NCBI GenBank assembly: GCA_963703085.1
Contig: OY969789.1
Span: 186,001-250,000, forward strand
DNA from: DATAEG01 sp963703085
Lineage (GTDB): Bacteria > Actinomycetota > Actinomycetes > Mycobacteriales > Jatrophihabitantaceae
Length of the DNA stretch: 64,000 bases
Direction: 5' to 3'
The notes below the pieces were generated by a model. That model saw nothing but the letters and a program-made list of their open reading frames with translations. It was not told the DNA's origin and did not search any database. Shown piece after piece: positions 8,039 through 15,613 of this stretch. Within the stretch, counting starts at the first letter, position 1, and each line of letters starts with the position of its first letter. A program made the translations under genes and the position numbers.

Positions 8039-9025
8039 ATGGGCAGGTATCTCTTCCGTCGGGTCGGACTCGGCGTCCTGACGCTGTTCGCCATCAGCGT
8101 GTTCACCTTCATGATGTTCTTCGCGCTGCCCCGCGACCCGGTCACCGCGATGTGCCCCAAGAACTGCAACGCTGCGCGGCTCGACCGAATCCGCACCGAG
8201 TTGGGGCTCGACAAGCCGAAGGTCGACCAGTACCTCGACTACATGAAGGGCATCGTCGTCGGGCGGGACCTGGGTCCGGCCCAGGGCGGCCACTGTGACG
8301 CTCCGTGCCTGGGCTACTCGTTCACCCGCAGCGAGGCAGTCACCGACACGATGCGTCGGGTCATCCCGGTCACCTTGAGCGTGGTGATCCCGGCCGCGAT
8401 CCTGTGGTTCGGGTTGGGCGTGGGCTTGGGCATGCTCTCCGCCGTGCGCCGAGGCACTGTCTTCGATCGAGCTGCGATCGGGTTTGCGCTGAGTGGCGCG
8501 TCACTGCAGATCTACTTCGTGGGCGGGCTGCTGCTGTCGTTGTTCGTCTACAACCTCAAGTGGTTGCCGGCACCGCAGTACGTCTCGCTGTTCGACAATC
8601 CATGGCACTGGTTCCAGGCGATGGTGTTGCCGTGGATGGCACTGGCGTTTCTGTTCTGTGCCATCTATGCCCGGCTCACCCGAGCGCAGATGCTGGAGAC
8701 CCTCTCCGAGGATTACATCCGCACTGCCCGAGCGAAAGGCGTTCCCGATCGGACGATCATTCGCAAGCACGCCCTGCGGGCCGCGATCTCCCCGCTGATC
8801 ACGATCTTCGGGCTCGACCTCGGCGCGGCGCTCGGCGGCACCTTCATCACCGAAACCACGTTCGGTATCAACGGCCTGGGCCGCACCACCGTCCAGGCGG
8901 TGCGCGACGGCGATCTGCCGACCGTGATGGCCACCGTCCTGATCTCGGCCACGTTCATCATCGTCGCGAACATCGTCGTGGACATGGTCTACGCCGTGAT
9001 CGACCCCCGGGTCCGGTTGACGTGA
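8039..9025 (+). CDS. ABC transporter permease, peptide/nickel type (DppB/OppB-like)
   Basis: Second permease of the importer, 328 residues. It begins MGRYLFRRVGLGVLTLFAISVFTFMM, the typical OppB start with its first membrane helix, followed by a periplasmic-type loop with several Cys (CPKNC, CDAPC) and a BPD_transp_1 domain with five further helices. The EAA-like loop is YIRTARAKGVPDRTIIRKHA, and ITETTFGINGLG near the end is characteristic. It heterodimerises with the upstream permease. The lipoprotein gene follows after 116 bases, which hold its own ribosome site and perhaps an extra promoter. Confidence 0.93.
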   Translation: MGRYLFRRVGLGVLTLFAISVFTFMMFFALPRDPVTAMCPKNCNAARLDRIRTELGLDKPKVDQYLDYMKGIVVGRDLGPAQGGHCDAPCLGYSFTRSEAVTDTMRRVIPVTLSVVIPAAILWFGLGVGLGMLSAVRRGTVFDRAAIGFALSGASLQIYFVGGLLLSLFVYNLKWLPAPQYVSLFDNPWHWFQAMVLPWMALAFLFCAIYARLTRAQMLETLSEDYIRTARAKGVPDRTIIRKHALRAAISPLITIFGLDLGAALGGTFITETTFGINGLGRTTVQAVRDGDLPTVMATVLISATFIIVANIVVDMVYAVIDPRVRLT

Positions 9026-9141
9026 CTGCCTCCGGCCCACCCCGACGCACGGACCCACGCCCACGTACGACCAGGCACGACACGTCACCCCGGGTGACAG
9101 GATCACTCCTCCCTCCGCATGATCGAGTGAAAGGAAAAGCC

Positions 9142-10896
9142 ATGAGAGCCCGCAAAACGCTCGCTGCGGCAGTGGCGATCATCGTCTCCATTGGTCTGGC
9201 GGCATGCTCCAAGACCACGAACGATGACGGCGCCGCCAAGTCCGGAGCCAATAACCACCCGAACTCCGGTGCTATCGCGACCGACCCGAAGGACTCCATG
9301 GGCCCCGCTGCAGCGGTTCCCGGTGCCACCTCGGGCGGCACGCTCTACATCCTGCGTGAGACCGAAATCAGTCATCTGGACCCGCAGCGGGTCTACACGT
9401 TCGCCGGACTGCTCACGTCGCAGCTGTACGCCCGGCGGCTGACCACATTCAAGGACGACGGCAAGGGCCACGTCACGCTGGTCGGCGACCTCGCCACGAC
9501 GCCGGGCACCGACGTCAACAAGGACTGCAAGACGTGGAAGTTCACGCTCAAGGACGGGATCAAGTTCCAGGACGGAAGCACGATCTCGTCCAAGGATGTC
9601 GCGTACGGCATCGCTCGGTCGTTCGACCTCGACCTGACCGGCGGACCGACCTATCTGCAGGAATGGCTCGCCGACACCGAGCAGTACGACACGGTCTTCA
9701 ACTTCAAGGCGCACAAGACTGAGCTGCCGCCGGGCCTGACCACACCGGACGACAAGACGCTCCAGTTCAGCTTCAAGCATCCGCACTGCGACTTGCCGTT
9801 CGCCGCATCCCTGCCTGCCAGCGCCCCGGTACCGGCCGCCAAGGACACCGGCGTGAACTACGACAAGCAGCCCATCTCGTCCGGGCCGTACATGATCGCG
9901 AAGAACACGGTCGGCACCGAGACCGACTACGCGAAGAACCCCTACTGGGACCCGAAGACCGACCCGGTCCGGCACCAGTACCCGGACAAGTACGTCTGGC
10001 AGTACGGGGCTGACCTGAAGACACAGACCAACCGGGTGCAAGCCAGCAACGGCGCCGACGCCAGCGCTCTGTCGTGGAACGGCCCGGATGCCTCGCAGAT
10101 CCAGGCGGTGGCCACCAACTCGTCGCTGAAGAGTCGCATCCTCACCGGGCCGACGCCGGATCACTACACACTGACGATCAACAACAAGCACGTGACCGAC
10201 CTGGCCGTCCGGCAGGCGCTGAACTACGCCATCGACCGCACCGGGTTCATCCAGGCCATCGGTGGTCCCAACGTCGCCCGGCCGGTGACGACGCTGATGC
10301 CGCCGTCGACGATCGGATGGCAGGACTACGACGCCTACCCGGCCGGCCCGCGCGGAAATCCCGCCAAGGCGAAGGAGCTCTTGGCCGGCAAGCACCCGAA
10401 CCTGGTGCTGGTCGTCTCGGATACGTCGTCCGGCCAGCAGGAGGGCACCCAGCTGAAGAACAACCTGGAAAAGGCCGGCTTCAAGATCACGCTCAAGACC
10501 GACTCGGACGACTCGATCCTGGATGACACCAAGAAGGCCGACAACCCGTGGGACCTGTACATCGGTGACTGGGCGGCGGACTGGCCGAGCGGCGCGTCGA
10601 TCCTGCCGGTCCTGTACGACGGTCGCAAGATCAAGTCCGGGGGCAGCAACAACGGCACGTCCTACATGAACGACCCCGCGATCAACGCGGAGTTCGACCG
10701 GGTGCTCGCGTTGCCGGTGCCGCAGCAGGGTTCGGAGTGGGCCAAGCTCGACAAGGAGCTCATGCAGAAGGACGCGCCGGTGGTGCCGCTGTACGTGACG
10801 GTCTATTTCACGGTGATGGGCACCAAGGTCGGCGGGATCTTCGTCGACAGCGTCTGGGGCAACCCGGCTCTGACGAACGCCTACGTCAAGAAGTAG
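9142..10896 (+). CDS. Extracellular solute-binding lipoprotein, family 5 (peptide-type ABC importer)
   Basis: A 584-residue SBP_bac_5 protein that captures oligopeptides or similar ligands for the two permeases upstream. It has a lipoprotein signal peptide (MRARKTLAAA..., lipobox GLAAC, Cys22) and a Gly/Asn/Asp-rich tether, then the fold: DPQRVYTFAGLLTSQLYARR, WKFTLKDGIKFQDGSTISSKDV (the family signature region) and DLAVRQALNYAIDRTGFI. ATG 9142 is preferred because the signal peptide starts there and AAAGGAAAA precedes it, although the open frame extends upstream over the permease. The ligand cannot be deduced. ATPase subunits must be supplied from another locus. Confidence 0.93.
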   Translation: MRARKTLAAAVAIIVSIGLAACSKTTNDDGAAKSGANNHPNSGAIATDPKDSMGPAAAVPGATSGGTLYILRETEISHLDPQRVYTFAGLLTSQLYARRLTTFKDDGKGHVTLVGDLATTPGTDVNKDCKTWKFTLKDGIKFQDGSTISSKDVAYGIARSFDLDLTGGPTYLQEWLADTEQYDTVFNFKAHKTELPPGLTTPDDKTLQFSFKHPHCDLPFAASLPASAPVPAAKDTGVNYDKQPISSGPYMIAKNTVGTETDYAKNPYWDPKTDPVRHQYPDKYVWQYGADLKTQTNRVQASNGADASALSWNGPDASQIQAVATNSSLKSRILTGPTPDHYTLTINNKHVTDLAVRQALNYAIDRTGFIQAIGGPNVARPVTTLMPPSTIGWQDYDAYPAGPRGNPAKAKELLAGKHPNLVLVVSDTSSGQQEGTQLKNNLEKAGFKITLKTDSDDSILDDTKKADNPWDLYIGDWAADWPSGASILPVLYDGRKIKSGGSNNGTSYMNDPAINAEFDRVLALPVPQQGSEWAKLDKELMQKDAPVVPLYVTVYFTVMGTKVGGIFVDSVWGNPALTNAYVKK

Positions 10897-10947
10897 CGCT
10901 GCGAAAAAGGTGTGGCGATCGGGGCTCGCGGGGGTCACGGTGACGCG

Positions 10948-11685
10948 ATGAGCCCCGATTTCACACCGCTGCACGACGACCTGAACTTCAACAGCCCGCT
11001 GTCGGACTCGCACGCCGACCGGCTGATCGCCTCCCTCGGGGAGCTGGGCTCCGGCCGGGTCGTCGATTTCGGCTGCGGCTGGGCCGAGCTGCTGCTCCGG
11101 GTGCTGGAGTCCGCCGGTTCGGCTACTGGACTGGGCATCGACCAGGACGTCGCGGCGATAGAGCACGGGCGGGCGCTCGCTGTTGGCCGCGGGCTGGCCG
11201 ACCGGGTCGAGCTGATCGCCGCGAATGCCGCCGACTGGCGCGGTGCCGAACTTGACGCTGCGCTCTGCGTCGGCTCCAGTCACGTCTGGGGTGGCACCGG
11301 GGAGGCGCTGCGGGCGTTGCGCGGAATGCTCCGGCGAGGCGGGCGCGTACTGCTCGGCGAGGGGATCTGGCTCCAGCCTCCGACTGCCGCCGCCACGGCA
11401 GCACTCGGCGGCGCGGAGGACGAATTCGGCACGCTCGCCGACCTGGTCGACCTCGCGGTGGCCGAGTCGTTCCGGCCACTGGCGATCTCGCAGGCGTCGC
11501 CGGCGGAGTGGGACGACTTCGAGTCCGGTTACGCACTGGGATACGAGCGGTGGCTGCAGGAGCATCCCGTCGAGGACGATGAGCGAGCCGACGTGCTCGC
11601 TCAGGCCGACGAACACCGTCGCCGCTGGCTGCGCGGCTATCGTGGCGTGCTCGGCTTCGGCTACCTCACACTCACTGCGCAGTAG
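10948..11685 (+). CDS. Class I SAM-dependent methyltransferase
   Basis: A 245-residue methyltransferase of the Methyltransf_25/11 type. The SAM site is GRVVDFGCGWAELLLRVLE (motif I), GIDQD follows as the acidic ribose-binding loop, and GGRVLLGEGIWLQPP is the post-motif III strand. The C-terminal third is helical and acidic. An upstream in-frame start at 10912 would add 12 unrelated residues; ATG 10948 is favoured. It trails the ABC lipoprotein gene by 51 bases on the same strand and converges on the EEP phosphatase gene. The acceptor substrate is unknown; it is not one of the rRNA methylases I recognise. Confidence 0.82.
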   Translation: MSPDFTPLHDDLNFNSPLSDSHADRLIASLGELGSGRVVDFGCGWAELLLRVLESAGSATGLGIDQDVAAIEHGRALAVGRGLADRVELIAANAADWRGAELDAALCVGSSHVWGGTGEALRALRGMLRRGGRVLLGEGIWLQPPTAAATAALGGAEDEFGTLADLVDLAVAESFRPLAISQASPAEWDDFESGYALGYERWLQEHPVEDDERADVLAQADEHRRRWLRGYRGVLGFGYLTLTAQ

Positions 11686-11713
11686 TCCCGGTCGATGCCC
11701 AGCTGGATAACGA

Positions 11714-12472
11714 TCACCAGTCCACCGCCAGCGCACGGTGGTCGGAGATGGGCAACTGCACGGCATCGCAGCCGGTCGGCTCCGCGAAGGCGCCGCGCAG
11801 CAGCGCGTGGTCGATCTGCCGGGTCGGCACGTCCGCCGGATACGTCGGCGCACCGCCCAATGACCGGTACCGCGTCAGTCGCGTCGGCCAGTTGCCGGGC
11901 AGGTTGAGGTCGCCGACCAGCAGCACCGGCCCGTCAACCTTGCGTAGCGCGTGGCGCAGCCGGCGAAGGTGCATGGCATTGAGGCCCGGGACATACGAGA
12001 GATGAGTTGCAGCTACCGTCAACGGCCCGAGCGGGGTGATCACCCGGGCGACCAGAGCGACACGGGGCTCTTCGTGCACGATGGCGACTCGACGGTCCTC
12101 GGACAGCCACGCCGGGACGGGCCCACGAACCCAGGGCAGATGGATCGTCCGCCACCACTGCACCGGGTACCGCGACAGCAGAGCGATGCCGTACAGCGGA
12201 GTGCCGGGCTGCTCATCCTGGCTGGCCCGGCGCCACTTCGTGCCCGGCGTGCCGGCCAAGGTCGGTTGGAACCGGTGCGCCGGCGAGCCCATAGCCTGCG
12301 TCGCCAGTGCGGTCAGGTCCAGGTCGCCGGATCTTGGCTGGTCACGGTCCACCTCCTGCAGCGCGAGCACGTCGGTGTCCAGCGCGGAGATTGCGCTGCT
12401 GAACCGATCTGCATCCACATCAGGGTCGGACATGGTCTTGCCGCTGAACACGTTGAACGTGGCGATCCGCAC
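11714..12472 (-). CDS. Endonuclease/exonuclease/phosphatase-family protein
   Basis: A 252-residue EEP-superfamily hydrolase with all the expected metal and catalytic motifs: MRIATFNVFSG (Asn), LALQEVD (Glu), VLLVGDLNLP (Asp-x-Asn) and the terminal ISDHRALAVDW (Asp-His). The family includes AP endonucleases, sphingomyelinases and inositol phosphatases; nothing here separates them. No signal peptide is evident, so it is probably cytoplasmic. It lies just downstream of the YkoC-like gene with 28 bases between, so it may be transcribed with the ECF transporter, although no functional link is apparent. Confidence 0.88.
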   Translation of the reverse strand: MRIATFNVFSGKTMSDPDVDADRFSSAISALDTDVLALQEVDRDQPRSGDLDLTALATQAMGSPAHRFQPTLAGTPGTKWRRASQDEQPGTPLYGIALLSRYPVQWWRTIHLPWVRGPVPAWLSEDRRVAIVHEEPRVALVARVITPLGPLTVAATHLSYVPGLNAMHLRRLRHALRKVDGPVLLVGDLNLPGNWPTRLTRYRSLGGAPTYPADVPTRQIDHALLRGAFAEPTGCDAVQLPISDHRALAVDW

Positions 12473-12500
12473 TCGACGAGTCTGCCCGATCGAACGCTGC

Positions 12501-13247
12501 TCAGGTGAACAACAACCGCCAGTGGCCGGTGCCGACGCTCACCGCTACTGCGCTGACCACCAGCACAGTTGTGGCGAGGACGAAAAGGCGATCCCATCGC
12601 GTCACCGTTGACACGCGGGCGAACGTGCGCGGGCCGGCGGACCCGAACCCGCGGGAGTCCATCGCCGCGGCGAGGCGGACGGCACGGCGGATGGCCTGCA
12701 CCAGCAGGCCGAAGAGCAGCCCCACCCCGAGCTGCACCCAACGGACCGGGTTGAGGCCGCCGCCCATCCCCCGCGCCCGCCGCGCCCGCGCCATCGTGAA
12801 CAGCTCCGCGATCAACAACGGCAGCAGCCGGAACCCGGCCAGCGCCCCGTAGGCGAACCGGGCCGGCGCGTGCCAACGCTGCACCAGCGCGTCGGCGAGG
12901 TCGACCGGGTCGGTCGTCACCACCAGCAGCAGGCCGGGCAGTCCCAGAGCCACCAGGCGCAACGAGACCCCCACCATTCCCGTCACCGTCCCGGCGACCA
13001 CCCAGTTCGCGAACCACAACGCGGCCAGTCCGAACGCCAACGGCCACGCCGTCCGGGCCAACGTCCGGGGTCCGATGCCGAGCAGCGGCAGGGCGATCAC
13101 CTCAGCCGCCACGAGAATGCCGCTGGTCATCGCGTCCACGCTCAGGAACAACGGGATAGCAAGGATGCCGAGGGCGGCAACCTTGCTCGTCGGGTTCAGC
13201 CGGCCGGCACCGCGCCGGACGATGTCGCCGCCGATGATCATGCTCAC
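12501..13247 (-). CDS. ykoC: Energy-coupling factor transporter transmembrane subunit (EcfT/YkoC-like)
   Basis: The 248-residue T subunit of an ECF vitamin importer. It has about five hydrophobic segments and two Ala-Arg-Gly-type coupling motifs: MARARRARGMGGG, and DSRGFG later, which bind the ATPase grooves. Because it is cotranscribed with a double ATPase and a YkoE-like S component behind a TPP riboswitch, I assign it to the YkoEDC thiamine-precursor (hydroxymethylpyrimidine/thiamine) system; the symbol rests on that context. Its start overlaps the ATPase stop by four bases (translational coupling). Confidence 0.85.
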   Translation of the reverse strand: MSMIIGGDIVRRGAGRLNPTSKVAALGILAIPLFLSVDAMTSGILVAAEVIALPLLGIGPRTLARTAWPLAFGLAALWFANWVVAGTVTGMVGVSLRLVALGLPGLLLVVTTDPVDLADALVQRWHAPARFAYGALAGFRLLPLLIAELFTMARARRARGMGGGLNPVRWVQLGVGLLFGLLVQAIRRAVRLAAAMDSRGFGSAGPRTFARVSTVTRWDRLFVLATTVLVVSAVAVSVGTGHWRLLFT

Positions 13248-14716
13248 GAGTGCACCGCCGCGTGATCGGACGGCTGGCCGCTGAGCACTCCGCCGCTCAT
13301 CGTCAGCACCCGGTCGGCGAGCGCCTCGACGAACTGCATGTCGTGACTCACGACCGCCATCGCGGTGCCGGCGTCGCGCACCCCGCGCAGCAGCTCGAGC
13401 AGTTCCCGCCAGGTGCGCGCATCCTGGCCGAAGGTCGGCTCATCGAGCACCAAGGCCAGCGGCGCGGCGGACAAGGCCGAAGCGACGGAGAGCCGACGCT
13501 GCTGACCGCCGGAAAGAGTGAACGGGTTCGCCTGGGCCAGTTCGGCGAGGCCCAGCCGTTCGAGCAGTTCGTCCGCGCGGGCGGCGGCGCGCGCGGCAGG
13601 CCAGCGCAATCGTTGCGGACCCTGCAGCAGCTCGGCACGCACGGTGCGCCGGACGAACTGGTGCTCGGGCTGCTGGAAGACGGTACCGACCGCGCGGACC
13701 AGCGATGCCGAGCTGCGCTTGTGCAGCGGACGGGCCGAGTCGGCAGCGACGACGTGCCCGGTCGCGGGCTTGCTCAACCCGGCCAGCATCATCGCGAGCG
13801 TCGACTTTCCCGACCCGTTGGCGCCCACCACTGCTGCGACCTCGCCGCGACCGAGGGTCAGCGACGTACGGGCCACCGCGGGGAAGGTCGCCCCGCGATA
13901 GCGGTAGGAGACCTCCGCCGCGGTCAGCACGTCCGGGCCGTCCACGATCCGAGGTGCCACACTGGTGACGGACGCTGCGCCGGGAACCCACACCCCTGCC
14001 TCCGCCAGCGCAGCCGCATGCCCGCCGAACACCCGCGCGGGCGGTCCGTCGGCGAGCAACCCGCCGCCGGCATCCAGCACCAGCACCCGGTCGATCAGCG
14101 GCAGCCAGTGCTCCACCCGATGCTCGACGAGGACAAGCGTCGCGCCGGCGGCCGCCACCGCGGAACCGACGGCATCGCGAATCAGTGCCGCCCCTGCCGG
14201 ATCGAGGTTCGCGGTCGGCTCGTCGAGCAGCAGCAGACCGGGCCGGTTGGCCAGCAGACCGGCCAACGCCAACCGCTGTTTCTCCCCGCCGGACAGCGCC
14301 GCAGTTGCCCGGTCACGGCCGTAACGGAAGCCGACTGCGGCCATCGCTTCGTCGACGCGCAGCCAGATCTCCTCGCGGGGTACGCCGTGGTTCTCCGGAC
14401 CGAACGCAACATCGTCGCCGCTGCGGGTCATCACCAGCTGGCTGTCCGGATCCTGCAGCAACAGCCCGCTGCGATGGCGCGCCTCGTGCGCCGGCAGCCC
14501 GGCGACCGACAGCCTGCCGCTCGCCTCGCCACTGTCCTGGGTGTGCAGCAGCCCGCTCAGCCCGGCGAGCAGCGTCGATTTCCCCGCGCCGGACGCACCG
14601 AGCAGCAGGACGCGCTCGCCGGCCTCGATCGTGAGGTCCAGGTCGCGGACCGCCCAGGAGCGGCGGCCGGCATGGCGCCAGCCCCATCCGTTTGCGACGA
14701 CCTCGGCACCGGTCAC
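13244..14716 (-). CDS. ykoD: ECF transporter ATP-binding protein with two ABC domains (YkoD-like)
   Basis: A 490-residue fusion of two ABC ATPases that powers the ECF importer. Domain 1: Walker A LLGASGAGKSTLL, signature LSGGEKQRLAL, Walker B LLLLDEPTANLD. Domain 2: Walker A VVGANGSGKSTLA, signature LSGGQQRRLSVAS, Walker B LVLDEPTFGQD, switch VVSHDMQF. Both halves keep their catalytic residues, so the energising module looks functional even though the S component upstream is broken. Fused ATPases are characteristic of the YkoD/ThiW-associated group. It follows the S component after 12 bases and overlaps ykoC by four. Confidence 0.92.
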   Translation of the reverse strand: MTGAEVVANGWGWRHAGRRSWAVRDLDLTIEAGERVLLLGASGAGKSTLLAGLSGLLHTQDSGEASGRLSVAGLPAHEARHRSGLLLQDPDSQLVMTRSGDDVAFGPENHGVPREEIWLRVDEAMAAVGFRYGRDRATAALSGGEKQRLALAGLLANRPGLLLLDEPTANLDPAGAALIRDAVGSAVAAAGATLVLVEHRVEHWLPLIDRVLVLDAGGGLLADGPPARVFGGHAAALAEAGVWVPGAASVTSVAPRIVDGPDVLTAAEVSYRYRGATFPAVARTSLTLGRGEVAAVVGANGSGKSTLAMMLAGLSKPATGHVVAADSARPLHKRSSASLVRAVGTVFQQPEHQFVRRTVRAELLQGPQRLRWPAARAAARADELLERLGLAELAQANPFTLSGGQQRRLSVASALSAAPLALVLDEPTFGQDARTWRELLELLRGVRDAGTAMAVVSHDMQFVEALADRVLTMSGGVLSGQPSDHAAVHS

Positions 14717-14728
14717 CGACGGAGCACG

Positions 14729-15356
14729 TCAGCCGACCAGCCGCTGGGTGCGTCCCGCGGCGAACGGCGCGAGCACCCCAGTGGCAGCGAGGCTTCGCAC
14801 CAGATACCAACTGAGCGCGCCTGCCAGGATGAGGCCCCCGATAAGGCCGGTGCCCAGATAGCGGTCTTGTACCTGGCGCTCCAGGTCGACGTAGTAGCGG
14901 TAGATCAGGATCGAGCATCGCCATCGCCAAGCCGGTGAACAGCCCGACGAGCAGGGCGACCGGCAGCCGCCAGACGCTGATAGAGGAAGAGCAGGAAGCC
15001 GAGTTCCGCGGCGGCGCCTTCGACGAGGCCGTAAAGAACGATCGATGGACGAGCCACTCCACTGCGTACTGATCAGAGCCTCAAACACCGCAGCGGCAAA
15101 CTCGCCGAACAGGGCCGCGCCCGGGCGACGAACGATCAGCGCGATCAGCGGCCCGGCCATGAGAAAGACCACATTGAGCAGCCCGGACCGCTGGAGGGAA
15201 GAAGCTGAAGACACGGGCCATCGGGAAGTAACCCCAGCCCCAGTAGACGGCGCCGAACAGCGCGGCGACGACCGCGGCGACGACGATGTCGACGGTGCGC
15301 CACCGCCGGGAGGCGGCGCGCAGGCCGACTCGGGTGGACTTCGCAATGACTGACAT
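14729..15356 (-). pseudogene. ykoE: YkoE-like ECF S component (thiamine-precursor permease), broken by four frameshifts
   Basis: Reading from ATG 15356 (GGAAAGG ribosome site upstream), the family sequence can be followed only by changing frame four times: RRWRTVDIVVAAVVAALFG...FFPP; then SGLLNVVFLMAGPLIALIVR; then LYGLVEGAAAELGFLLFLYQ; then RLPVALLVGLFTGLAMAMLD; then IYRYYVDLERQVQDRYLGTG to ...RTQRLVG. The changes lie near 15181-15197, 15038-15050, 14970-14982 and 14902-14916, and each behaves as one extra base. The intact protein would be the roughly 205-residue substrate-binding membrane subunit. Either the gene has decayed while its riboswitch, ATPase and T subunit remain intact, or this 300-base stretch is badly sequenced. 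Confidence 0.85.
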
Positions 15357-15367
15357 GGTGTTGCCTT

Positions 15368-15389
15368 TCCGTTCGTCGTGACGAACGGG
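15368..15389 (-). promoter_or_regulatory. Hairpin next to the ykoE ribosome-binding site (riboswitch expression platform candidate)
   Basis: On the minus strand CGTTCGTC and GACGAACG form an eight-base-pair stem directly in front of the GGAAAGG ribosome site of ykoE, between the TPP aptamer and the start codon. Its position suits control of translation initiation by the aptamer; no U-tract follows, so a transcription terminator is less likely. Confidence 0.5.
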
Positions 15390-15411
15390 GCCGAGCCGTG
15401 TCCGGCTCGCG

Positions 15412-15500
15412 AGCTCCCGACTCCCTGCGCCGGCATTACCCGGATCAGGTTCGAGGGTCTGCGGATTTTCCGCACTCTCAGCACGTGTGTGCTCCCCTGT
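15412..15500 (-). promoter_or_regulatory. TPP riboswitch (THI element)
   Basis: On the minus strand the element shows the conserved THI core in order: GGGGAGC opening P1, CTGAGA, a GTGCGGAAAATCCGCA stem, GACCCT, GAACCTGATCCGGGTAAT, and GCCGGCGCAGGGA. It lies about 55 bases upstream of the ykoE start and points into ykoE-ykoD-ykoC. TPP riboswitches shut off thiamine uptake or synthesis genes when thiamine pyrophosphate is abundant, so this fixes the likely substrate class of the transporter independently of protein similarity. Confidence 0.95.
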
Positions 15501-15613
15501 CGTATTCAGTTGTGGACGTGACGTTACTCGCCCCGGACCGCCTTCGATCAGGTGATCTGCCCCGCCTCTGGCAGGGTTGACACCGACAGCACCCGCAGCA
15601 GGCAAGGAGTCGC

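Noticed and set aside
7031..10896. Complete Dpp/Opp operon
   Set aside because: Only permeases and binding protein are encoded; no ABC ATPase exists in the neighbourhood, so it is reported as incomplete.
9103..11853. Very long open frame (916 codons) on the minus strand
   Set aside because: It is antisense to the ABC lipoprotein and methyltransferase genes, whose motifs are unmistakable; its translation is low-complexity Arg/Val/Gly-rich with no domain, a by-product of GC-rich codon use.
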